Shown: piece after piece, positions 1 through 6,036 of the stretch | Numbering within the stretch: the stretch's first letter is position 1 | Layout of the letters: every line of letters starts with the position of its first letter | Source of the DNA: Chitinophagaceae bacterium | Lineage (GTDB): Bacteria; Bacteroidota; Bacteroidia; Chitinophagales; Chitinophagaceae | Reading direction: 5' to 3' | NCBI GenBank assembly: GCA_026785745.1 | Contig: JAJAZO010000358.1 | Location: 1 to 6,846 of the forward strand | Length of the DNA stretch: 6,846 bases | Translations under genes and position numbers: made by a program | Notes under the pieces: generated by a model | Database searches by the model: none | What the model was told of the DNA's origin: nothing | The model's input: only the letters and a program-made list of their open reading frames with translations

Positions 1-1934
1 CCTTCCGTAATTTGTTTGGCGACTGGTCATCCGATTCAAAATGGCTTGCTTATACCAAAGTAACCGAATCGCAATTCAAACGTATTTTTCTTTATTCGGT
101 TGATCAGCAAAAATCATTTGCATTGACGGATGGGTTAAGCGATGCATCCGAACCCATATTTGACCCTGGAAATAAATACCTGTACTTTTTTGCTTCTACA
201 GATGCAGGCCCTGTTATCAACTGGTTTGACCAATCAAATGCTGATATGCGGTCAACCAATTCTATTTATCTCGTTACACTGCAAAAAGAAACCATCTCCC
301 CTTTTGCAAAGGAGAGTGATGAAGAAAAAATAAAAGAACCTGCTGATACTTCTAAAACAAAAAAAGAAGCAGCCCCGGCTGTAGATAAAAAAGCCAGCTC
401 TCTTAGTGTTGATTGGGATGGAATTCAAAACAGGATTATTGATCTGCCCATTAAAGCCGGTAACTATGGTGCATTGGGAATGGGAAAAGAAGATGAGTTA
501 TTGTATATAGCTTATCCCGACGACGGAGGAACAGGCATGATGCATAAATACGATATAAAAAAACGTAAGGATAATGAGGTGATGGAAATGGATGGGTATC
601 TTTTTTCTGCCGATGGCAAAAAGATGTTGTATGTGAAAGGTCCAAGTTGGGCCATCAGTAGTGCAGGAGAAAAAGGCGAACCCGGAAAAGGAATACTGAA
701 CACAGCGGATGTACAGGTGAAAATAGATCCCAAAGCAGAATGGCCGCAAATATTTGATGAAGCCTGGCGGGTGAACCGGGATTATTTTTATGACCCCGGT
801 ATGCACGGAGCCAATTGGCAGGCAATGAAGAAAAAGTATGAAGTGTTTCTGCCTCATCTTTCTTGTCGAAGTGATTTGAATAGCCTGATTCAATGGATGT
901 GCAGCGAATTGGTGGTGGGTCATCACGGGTTAACGAATAGAGGGGAAGTGTTGCAAAATCCTGAAAAAGTAGGCGGTGGTTTATTGGGTGCAGATTATAC
1001 AATGGATAAAAACCGTTATCGCATTAAGAAAATCTATGGCGGATTGAACTGGAACCCTAATCTGAGATCTCCTTTAACCGAACCCGGTGTAAATGTAAAA
1101 GAAGGCGATTACCTGCTGGCGGTAAATGGAAATAATGTTACGGCTGCTGATAATCTGTATCGCTTTTTTGAAAATACCGCAGGAAAAATTGTAGAGTTGA
1201 CTATTGGGAGCAACCCGGATAATACGGGATCAAGAGTGGTGAAAGTTGTTCCGGTAGCCAATGAATCTGCTTTGCGCAACCGGGATTGGGTGGAAGGAAA
1301 TCTGAAAAAAGTAAATGATGCTACCAATGGACAAGTAGCTTATGTATATGTTCCCAACACAGCTGGCCAGGGACATGAATATTTTAAAAGATATTTCTTT
1401 CCGCAAGCCAATAAGAAAGCCATTATCATTGATGAACGTTTTAATGGCGGCGGCTCATTGGCCGATTACTACATTGATATTTTGCAACGGCCTTACCAGG
1501 CACACTGGAATATGCGGTATGGAAAAGATTTAAAATCCCCCAGTGCTTCAATACAAGGGCCTAAGGTGATGATCATTGATGAAACTGCCGGTTCTGGTGG
1601 TGACATGCTTCCATGGATGTTCCGCAAATTTAAAGTAGGCACCATTGTAGGAAAACGTACCTGGGGAGGATTGGTAGGTATTTTAGGTTTTCCTGAATTT
1701 ATTGATGGTGGTGGAGTAACAGCACCCAATCTTGCTATCTGGACAAAAGATGGGTTTGTAGTTGAGAATACAGGAGTAGCACCTGATATTGAAGTTGAAC
1801 AATGGCCGGGAGATGTTATCAAAGGAAAAGACCCTCAATTAGAAAAAGCAATTGAAATTGCTTTGAAAGAATTGCAAAAAAACCCTCCGGAAGAACCCAA
1901 ACGCCCAGCTTATCCTAATAAAGTGAAAAATTAA
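1..1934 (+). CDS. Tricorn-type S41 serine protease, C-terminal part (5' end outside window)
   Basis: The reading frame is open to the left edge (first full codon at base 3), so the TTG at 12 is only an internal codon. About 643 residues are visible; from memory, bacterial tricorn homologues run near 1,050-1,100 residues, so the signal peptide and most of the beta-propeller lie outside. Numbering from the TTG at 12: residues 1-90 are propeller-like (DWSSDSKWLAY is a typical WD40/PD40 strand). Residues 100-130 are a charged Lys/Glu/Pro linker. Residues 235-310 form the first catalytic-core segment, with the likely catalytic His304 in VVGHHG. Residues 320-415 are a PDZ domain, and residues 440-610 the S41 core. 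The likely nucleophile is Ser528 in AGSGGD, and Glu585 in ENTGVAPD matches the charge-relay Glu of tricorn. Role by family: degradation of peptides and unfolded proteins, probably in the periplasm. The active site looks intact. A secreted DUF4440-like gene follows 25 bp downstream. Confidence 0.93.
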   Translation, partial: FRNLFGDWSSDSKWLAYTKVTESQFKRIFLYSVDQQKSFALTDGLSDASEPIFDPGNKYLYFFASTDAGPVINWFDQSNADMRSTNSIYLVTLQKETISPFAKESDEEKIKEPADTSKTKKEAAPAVDKKASSLSVDWDGIQNRIIDLPIKAGNYGALGMGKEDELLYIAYPDDGGTGMMHKYDIKKRKDNEVMEMDGYLFSADGKKMLYVKGPSWAISSAGEKGEPGKGILNTADVQVKIDPKAEWPQIFDEAWRVNRDYFYDPGMHGANWQAMKKKYEVFLPHLSCRSDLNSLIQWMCSELVVGHHGLTNRGEVLQNPEKVGGGLLGADYTMDKNRYRIKKIYGGLNWNPNLRSPLTEPGVNVKEGDYLLAVNGNNVTAADNLYRFFENTAGKIVELTIGSNPDNTGSRVVKVVPVANESALRNRDWVEGNLKKVNDATNGQVAYVYVPNTAGQGHEYFKRYFFPQANKKAIIIDERFNGGGSLADYYIDILQRPYQAHWNMRYGKDLKSPSASIQGPKVMIIDETAGSGGDMLPWMFRKFKVGTIVGKRTWGGLVGILGFPEFIDGGGVTAPNLAIWTKDGFVVENTGVAPDIEVEQWPGDVIKGKDPQLEKAIEIALKELQKNPPEEPKRPAYPNKVKN

Positions 1935-1959
1935 TTTACTGCTATTAAAATAGGACTGT

Positions 1960-2400
1960 ATGAAAAAAATCGTCCTGCTGTTAGGAATAGCCTTGTGGCA
2001 ATTGTCATTAAGTGCAACGGTATTTTCAGACAGCAGCCTGCTTATTGCACTCAACCAGCAAATAGATAACCATGTAGTGGCACAGGATACGATTGACTTA
2101 GATGAATTATATGCCGCTGATTTTGTTTTCAGTCATGGTTCCGGAAAAATAGAAGGCAAAAAAGGCTGGTTTACATCGGTAGCAAAAGGAAGTTTCATTT
2201 CCCGCCAGCATGATTCAGTAACGGCGGAGCTGCATCCCAACCTTGCCATATTAAGAGGGAAACTTTCTGTACATAAAAAAGCAAAAGAGAAAACAGACCG
2301 ATATTACCTGTATTATATCCGTGTATATGCCTACAGGGATAAGCGATGGCAGATGATTTCACACATCACCACATCAGAGTATCATCAACCTGCATTATGA
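1960..2400 (+). CDS. Secreted SnoaL/NTF2-like protein (DUF4440 type)
   Basis: This 146-residue protein has a typical Sec signal: MKK, then a hydrophobic stretch to about residue 19, with likely cleavage between residues 19 and 23. The mature part is the length of a single NTF2-like cone domain. It shows DUF4440-type signatures: LDELYAADFVFSHGSG (47-62), an HPNLAILRGKL strand (92-102), and YIRVYAYRDKRWQMISH (119-135), which is the usual last two strands. Members of this fold bind small ligands or act as enzymes, but the function here cannot be read from sequence. The ATG lies 25 bp after the protease stop, with an AGGA six bases upstream, so co-transcription with the protease is likely. It converges with the desaturase gene, leaving 28 bp between the two stop codons. 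I see no obvious terminator hairpin in that space. Confidence 0.82.
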   Translation: MKKIVLLLGIALWQLSLSATVFSDSSLLIALNQQIDNHVVAQDTIDLDELYAADFVFSHGSGKIEGKKGWFTSVAKGSFISRQHDSVTAELHPNLAILRGKLSVHKKAKEKTDRYYLYYIRVYAYRDKRWQMISHITTSEYHQPAL

Positions 2401-2428
2401 TATGGGTCAGGCGGCCACCTATTAACAG

Positions 2429-3433
2429 TTAAGAGGATTTATAAAGTATCCATGCAGGATTAACAATTGGCGGCACAGTCACCCTTTCTGCTATCTTGCG
2501 GTAGCGGTCGGCCAGTGTGCATAAATACTCTTGCGCCTTCGCTGCATAATCTTTCAACCCGGTTATGCCTGCTATCTTCCATTTTTCTGTCAGGTGATTA
2601 ATGATATTGGCATAATCGAAAGTAGTATAGATGCCCATTTTTTCTGTGATTACAGAAAAGCGATTGAAGAGACTGTCTTTTTTTTCATCCTCATCCATCA
2701 GCAATGCGGGCATCGTTATTTTCTTTTTCATCATTTTTTCAAATGCCATTATAGCCCCATTCGGATCCACTTCAAATATTTTAGACATAAAACTCTTGTA
2801 AGCAGTTTCATGACGGGCTTCATCACCGGCAATCGTTTTGCAAATTCTTGCCAATACATCATCACCGGCCTTATCGGCCAGCTTACCGGTATTTACATGA
2901 GAAATTTTGGTGGCTCTTTCCTGGAAAGAAGTATAGATCATAGCCTGATAAGGATCCTGTTCCACTTTTGCATCAAAGCCATTGGTAATAAGATTATGGA
3001 TGGTGATTTCTACGGCCTTCATATCAGCCCTGCCGGAGAGATACAAGTATTTATTCAGCAAATCACCGTGACGGTTTTCTTCCGCCGTCCATGACCTTGA
3101 CCAGCGAACCCAGCCATTATCGCTGGCCATATTTCCTTCACCATTCATTCCTTTTAATAAATTAAAAAAAGACTGGTAGTTGGGCAAGGCTTCTTCGGTA
3201 ATCATATTGCCTACCAGAGAACTTATCACTTCGTCTGGTATTCCATCACTTCTTTTGCGTAATTGTATAACCTGATCCATTGCATCTTTCTGTGACATAT
3301 CAGGCAAAAAATCGGTGGGCTGCCAGCATTGTTGCGGATCTACCAGGTAATCATCTACTGCTTTGGCAGCCAGGCTGTGTAAACCAGCAATAACCTCTGC
3401 GTTTTTATTTAATTCATTCACATCGTGGATCAT
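2429..3433 (-). CDS. Soluble acyl-ACP desaturase (plant stearoyl-ACP desaturase family)
   Basis: This 334-residue protein has all the diiron signatures of the FA_desaturase_2 family: TEEALPNYQ (79-87), WTAEENRHGDLLNKYLYLSG (115-134), YTSFQERAT (167-175) and DEARHETAY (204-212). By comparison with castor delta-9 desaturase from memory, the ligands would be about Glu81, Glu119, His122, Glu172, Glu205 and His208, so the active site is complete. The family introduces a cis double bond into acyl chains carried on ACP, using O2 and reduced ferredoxin, in the cytosol. There is no transit peptide, as expected for a bacterium, and the length fits the mature plant enzyme. Bond position and substrate cannot be told from sequence. 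The ATG at 3433 begins MIHDVNELNK, and an A/T-rich leader precedes it instead of a Shine-Dalgarno. The gene stands alone: the next upstream minus-strand gene has its own terminator. No ferredoxin or reductase gene is in the window. Confidence 0.93.
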   Translation of the reverse strand: MIHDVNELNKNAEVIAGLHSLAAKAVDDYLVDPQQCWQPTDFLPDMSQKDAMDQVIQLRKRSDGIPDEVISSLVGNMITEEALPNYQSFFNLLKGMNGEGNMASDNGWVRWSRSWTAEENRHGDLLNKYLYLSGRADMKAVEITIHNLITNGFDAKVEQDPYQAMIYTSFQERATKISHVNTGKLADKAGDDVLARICKTIAGDEARHETAYKSFMSKIFEVDPNGAIMAFEKMMKKKITMPALLMDEDEKKDSLFNRFSVITEKMGIYTTFDYANIINHLTEKWKIAGITGLKDYAAKAQEYLCTLADRYRKIAERVTVPPIVNPAWILYKSS

Positions 3434-3709
3434 AAAAAATAGTCTTTAATTGGAACAGGGGAGAAAAGAGGTTGCCAGTCAGCCTTTATTTTGTATTCAG
3501 AAAACGATAGCAGAGGTTGTTTCGGCTTAGTATTCCCCTGCAATTTAACCCGAATACACCTATTTAGCCGGAATATTATTACTTACGAAAGTTATTACCT
3601 ACGATATCAATGCAATAGTGATTGTTATAACCTGTAAAAATGATAAGTTGAATTGATTCCAGGTTTCAAAAACGGTTTATGCTGTTCCAGGGTATACAGA
3701 TAGCTGGAT
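3434..3709. other. Intergenic region upstream of the desaturase gene
   Basis: I see no coding potential or RNA gene between the desaturase start and the terminator of the DUF2911 gene. The region is A/T-rich and is the only place for a desaturase promoter. No perfect Bacteroidota -7 box (TANNTTTG) is present on the minus strand. The nearest match is TAACTTTC at 3594-3587, with ATTG 18 bp upstream at 3616-3613, which is weak. The main structured element is the direct repeat at 3577-3604, listed separately. A short GTATTC/GAATAC inverted repeat (3530-3535, 3552-3557) is too small to interpret. Confidence 0.6.
3577..3604. repeat. 12-bp direct repeat with 16-bp period upstream of desaturase
   Basis: TATTACTTACGA (3577-3588) and TATTACCTACGA (3593-3604) differ at one base and are separated by AAGT. 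The pair lies about 144-171 bp upstream of the desaturase start and overlaps the weak -7-like TAACTTTC. Paired direct repeats near a promoter are a common form of operator. That role is inference: no regulator gene is nearby, and chance repetition in A/T-rich DNA cannot be excluded. Confidence 0.45.
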
Positions 3710-3738
3710 AAAAAAATGGCCCGTAAAATACGAACCAT
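3710..3738 (-). terminator. Rho-independent terminator of the DUF2911 gene
   Basis: Read on the minus strand, ATGGTTCGTA (3738-3729) pairs with TACGGGCCAT (3725-3716) across a TTT loop. This gives a 10-bp stem containing two adjacent U-G wobble pairs, and a run of six U follows directly (3715-3710). It starts 30 bp after the DUF2911 stop codon. On the plus strand the wobble positions become C-A mismatches, so the hairpin is expected to work only for minus-strand transcripts. Confidence 0.8.
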
Positions 3739-3768
3739 TATAAAAATAAAGTTAGCCGGGGCATCCTC

Positions 3769-4275
3769 TTATTTAACCATAAAAGCAACAACCGTATCTC
3801 CCCACGATAATGAAATTTTCCCGCTTTTGTCTATTACAAAAGTCATTTTTTCATTGAGTGCATCCACTTTTGCCGGACTCACTTTCACCCGCAGCGCATC
3901 ATCTGCTTCTTTATATTGTGTACCCCATTGTTTCCATGTTTTGTTGAAAATGATTGTCCATTCAGTTTCACCCGGTATGCTATACAGGCCGTACTTACCT
4001 GCCGGAAGCGACTGGCCTTCTATTTTCACATCTTTACTTACTTCGAAAACGGTAGCTTCATTAGCCCCGGTTCTCCATACTTGTCCGTAAGGGGCTAGCT
4101 CCGTTCCGATTTTTCTTCCTTTCAAAGAAGGCTGGCTATAATCAATAGTAACGATTGCACCGCTGCTGACAGTTTCTGTTACTATTGCCGGAGGGCTTGG
4201 TCTTTTTGATTTATCACTTTGACCACAGGCACCAACGGTAATGAGGGTTAATAAAGAAAAGAACAGTTGTTTCAT
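3769..4275 (-). CDS. DUF2911 family lipoprotein
   Basis: The start is placed at the ATG at 4275-4273, giving 168 residues. It begins MKQLFFSLLTLITVGAC, a lipoprotein signal with the lipobox VGAC and lipidated Cys17. An in-frame upstream ATG at 4320 would only put a non-signal stretch of 15 residues in front and is rejected. The DUF2911 core is clear: SQPSLKGRKI (47-56), APYGQVWRTGANEAT (61-75), LPAGKYGLYSIPGETEWTII (90-109), NKTWKQWG (111-118), and a final strand reaching VVAFMVK. DUF2911 proteins are frequent in Bacteroidota and have no established biochemical function that I know of. After Cys17 come GQSDKSK residues, so sorting to the outer membrane is possible but not certain. The leader is A/T-rich (AATAAACAT before ATG), as usual for the phylum. 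A strong terminator follows the gene, so it is probably a single-gene transcript. Confidence 0.88.
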   Translation of the reverse strand: MKQLFFSLLTLITVGACGQSDKSKRPSPPAIVTETVSSGAIVTIDYSQPSLKGRKIGTELAPYGQVWRTGANEATVFEVSKDVKIEGQSLPAGKYGLYSIPGETEWTIIFNKTWKQWGTQYKEADDALRVKVSPAKVDALNEKMTFVIDKSGKISLSWGDTVVAFMVK

Positions 4276-4497
4276 ATGTTTATTTTTTATTGTTTTTTGG
4301 CCACATGGAATTCGCCGCAATAATCATCCCGGTTGGTAAGAAGAATTATTAGGGCTCATTTCATACAATTTTATTTAGGTGATAAATATACGGAGATGTT
4401 CACTTATTAAAAGTAGCATCTTGATGAACGGTGGGCATTAAACTGATCCGATAAATAGTGTACCGCTTTGAATATTGAGGTTGTTAAAAATCAATTT

Positions 4498-4609
4498 GAA
4501 CCACATAGTCACATCAGAAACATACCTGCCCGTCCGGCAGGCGGGGGTTTTCACATAGGTTAACCTGAAGCTATGTGTGTATTTCTAATGTGTTCTATCT
4601 ATGTGGTTC
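4498..4609. repeat. 112-bp nested inverted-repeat element (CACATAG/CTATGTG type; MITE- or REP-like)
   Basis: The ends are a perfect 11-bp inverted repeat, GAACCACATAG (4498-4508) and CTATGTGGTTC (4599-4609). Inside, CACATCAGAAACATA (4510-4524) is matched at 12 of 15 positions by the reverse complement of 4578-4592. Next comes a G/C-rich hairpin, CCTGCC (4525-4530) with GGCAGG (4536-4541). A further CACATAG (4552-4558) and CTATGTG (4571-4577) pair enclose most of the palindrome AGGTTAACCT (4557-4566). The heptamer thus occurs four times in symmetric orientation. There is no coding capacity and no clear target-site duplication. From memory, similar ACCACATAG...CTATGTGGT elements are dispersed in Bacteroidota genomes, but I cannot verify copy number here. 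Confidence 0.75.
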
Positions 4610-4650
4610 CGGTCTATTTCAAAGGGAGACACTACCCCCCGACAACTGTC

Positions 4651-4681
4651 TTTCGGCACTGCAATAGTTTCCTTATATTTC
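4651..4681 (+). promoter_or_regulatory. Possible promoter of the membrane protein/cupin pair
   Basis: TTTC (4651-4654) and TATATTTC (4674-4681) are separated by 19 bp, the spacing of the Bacteroidota consensus TTTG-N19-21-TANNTTTG. Each box differs from consensus only in its last base. Transcription would start near 4687, leaving a leader of roughly 12 nt before the ATG at 4700. It is a weak match and could be chance. Confidence 0.3.
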
Positions 4682-4699
4682 CCCTATAAATTTTTCGGC

Positions 4700-5407
4700 A
4701 TGGCATCACCACAATCCCCAGCGGATAACCAGGGGCTGGTTATCTCCTACCTCACCCTCCGCAAAGCAGTAGGCTTATTGGGAATGCTGCTGCCCTTCCT
4801 GTTGCTCTTCGGCTACTTTATTTTTGAAAGAGGGTGCACTTTCCCGCCATCAATCAGCCATTTCTATTATACTGATATGGGTAATTGTTTTGTAGGTACC
4901 CTTTGTGCGGTGTCGCTGTTTCTATTTTGTTACAATGGACATGATAAGGGTGATAAAGTAGCTGCTAAAATTGGCGGTTTATTTGCATTGTTGGTAGCAT
5001 TATTCCCCACTGACTTTGGTGGCTATGCTGATATGCAATGTTCAAGAATGACGGATGGAGAAAACCCTGTTTCCAATATACTGCACTATGTATCGGCCAC
5101 CATACTGTTTTCTACGTTTGCTTTTTTCTCATTAGTACAGTTTACCAAAACAAATAAGCCCGGCCGCATGGCAGGCCCTAAGAAAACGAGAAACAATATT
5201 TATAAAATCTGTGGTTGGGTGATTGTGGTGTGCATTGTGGGTATTGCTGTAGTCAGTTTTATACCCGGCTCTTTGTATAGTAAGATTAAAGCCTTTAAAC
5301 CCACCTTTGTATTAGAAACAATTGCTTTGCTGGCATTTGGTTTTTCATGGCTTATCAAAGGCGAAACTTTTTTCAGGGATAAATCATCTGCAACAGATAG
5401 CAAATAA
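4700..5407 (+). CDS. Polytopic inner-membrane protein, about six helices, function unknown
   Basis: The start is placed at the ATG at 4700 (235 residues, MASPQSPADN). The frame runs open back to an ATG at 4601, but that codon lies in the right arm of the repeat element and the 33 extra residues look non-coding. Predicted transmembrane helices lie at about 22-42, 60-79, 87-104, 124-148, 170-190 and 202-219. A distinctive stretch, PPSISHFYYTDMGNCFVGTL (49-68), precedes and enters helix 2; an FPT motif ends helix 3 (102-104); HYVSA (129-133) lies in helix 4. This pattern recalls uncharacterised DUF998-like membrane proteins, but I am not confident of the family. No catalytic or transport motif is recognisable. 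A short positively charged loop (150-168) suggests a cytosolic side. The DUF985 cupin gene follows 32 bp downstream on the same strand, so the two are probably co-transcribed. Confidence 0.82.
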   Translation: MASPQSPADNQGLVISYLTLRKAVGLLGMLLPFLLLFGYFIFERGCTFPPSISHFYYTDMGNCFVGTLCAVSLFLFCYNGHDKGDKVAAKIGGLFALLVALFPTDFGGYADMQCSRMTDGENPVSNILHYVSATILFSTFAFFSLVQFTKTNKPGRMAGPKKTRNNIYKICGWVIVVCIVGIAVVSFIPGSLYSKIKAFKPTFVLETIALLAFGFSWLIKGETFFRDKSSATDSK

Positions 5408-5439
5408 TAATTGAGATTATTAAATAGCATTATTAAGTA

Positions 5440-5937
5440 ATGACTCCCCTTCAACTAATACAGCATTATAAACTGCAACCGCATCCTGAAGGAGGTTGGT
5501 ATAAACAAACCTATGCAGCCGATGAGATAATAAGTAAAGATGCATTACCCGTACGCTTTGGTGCTGACAGGGTTTTCTCAACAGCCATTTATTTTTTACT
5601 AGAACAGCAAAAATTTTCTGCCTTCCATCGTATAAAAAGTGATGAGTGCTGGCATTTTTATAGTGGCGATGCATTGCTGATATATGTGATAAATGCAGAC
5701 GGAACATTGGCCATTATTCATTTAGGAAATGATATAGCAAAAGGAGAGTTGTTTCAGTATGTGGTGCCGGCCAATTGTTGGTTTGCCAGCAAACCTGCTC
5801 CCGGCAGTGCTTATAGTCTTGTTGGCTGCACTGTAGCCCCCGGATTTTATTTTGATGACTTTGAACTGGCAGATGCAGTTACATTATCAGCATTATATCC
5901 GCAGCATGCAACAATCATTTCTGAATTATGTCGGTAA
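5440..5937 (+). CDS. DUF985 (Cupin_5) family protein
   Basis: This 165-residue single-domain cupin matches the DUF985 family along its whole length: LQPHPEGGWYKQTY (12-25), FSTAIYFLL (46-54), FSAFHRIKSDECWHFYSGD (59-77), YVVPANCWFASKP (107-119), and YSLVGCTVAPGFYFDDFELA (125-144). Structures of related proteins (for example yeast YML079w, from memory) show a beta-barrel with a ligand pocket. His63, Glu69 and His72 are the conserved polar residues that would line such a pocket, though metal binding is not established. The substrate is unknown, and a role in small-molecule or sugar metabolism is only a guess. The ATG at 5440 is the natural family start, giving the usual N-terminus before the HPEGG motif. 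It follows the membrane protein gene by 32 bp and converges with the SWIB gene; the hairpin at 5973-5996 separates them. Confidence 0.92.
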   Translation: MTPLQLIQHYKLQPHPEGGWYKQTYAADEIISKDALPVRFGADRVFSTAIYFLLEQQKFSAFHRIKSDECWHFYSGDALLIYVINADGTLAIIHLGNDIAKGELFQYVVPANCWFASKPAPGSAYSLVGCTVAPGFYFDDFELADAVTLSALYPQHATIISELCR

Positions 5938-5968
5938 AATAAAATTATTCTCTTGAGGAAAATTCAAT

Positions 5969-5996
5969 AAAAAAAGGGCACCACCAGATGCCCTTT
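5969..5996 (-). terminator. Rho-independent terminator between cupin and SWIB genes
   Basis: AAAGGGCA (5973-5980) and TGCCCTTT (5989-5996) form an 8-bp stem with an 8-base loop. On the minus strand the stem runs directly into U residues (seven A at 5969-5975 on the plus strand), 21 bp after the SWIB stop codon. On the plus strand only a short T run follows, so it may act weakly in both directions and also stop the cupin transcript. Confidence 0.82.
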
Positions 5997-6003
5997 CAAT
6001 TCC

Positions 6004-6036
6004 GTCAACACCTTTTTTTATTTCAGGTGTTTTGAC
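6004..6036 (-). repeat. Imperfect inverted repeat spanning the SWIB stop codon
   Basis: GTCAACACCT (6004-6013) matches the reverse complement of AGGTGTTTTGAC (6025-6036) except for two unpaired bases. The 11-base loop contains the stop codon of the SWIB gene (TAA, 6020-6018). In the mRNA this would fold just before the terminator hairpin. It could protect the 3' end, or simply result from the coding sequence for SKHLK. Confidence 0.5.

Larger units (their letters stand above)
4276..4699. other. 424-bp divergent intergenic region with a repeat element
   Basis: This gap separates the minus-strand DUF2911 gene from the plus-strand membrane protein gene. I see no gene or tRNA in it. The left part (4276-4497) is A/T-rich; TATATTTA at 4390-4383 on the minus strand and similar strings are weak -7-like matches without a matching -33 box. 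The middle (4498-4609) is a nested inverted-repeat element, listed separately. The right part (4610-4699) is leader DNA of the membrane protein gene with a possible promoter at 4651-4681. Confidence 0.6.

Noticed and set aside
12..14. TTG at 12 as a start codon for the protease
   Set aside because: The frame is open to the edge and the protein begins in the middle of a propeller strand, so the gene is simply cut by the window.
498..926. Minus-strand open frames antisense to the protease gene (498-926, 655-1002, 1493-1822)
   Set aside because: They overlap the clearly coding S41/PDZ protein, have no family similarity that I recognise, and no ribosome-binding or promoter context.
2401..2428. 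Near-palindrome AGGCGGCCACCT between the convergent genes as a terminator
   Set aside because: It has no loop of usable size and no U run on either strand.
2531..3094. Plus-strand open frame of 187 codons
   Set aside because: It lies wholly antisense to the desaturase, whose family motifs are unambiguous. Its translation is rich in His, Phe, Cys and Ile with no recognisable domain, as expected of a shadow frame.
3716..4090. Plus-strand open frame of 124 codons over the DUF2911 gene
   Set aside because: It begins inside the terminator hairpin and runs antisense to a well-supported lipoprotein; the composition is that of a shadow.
4276..4320. N-terminal extension of the DUF2911 protein to an ATG at 4320
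   Set aside because: The extra 15 residues would place a charged stretch before the lipoprotein signal peptide; the ATG at 4275 gives a canonical signal with lipobox.
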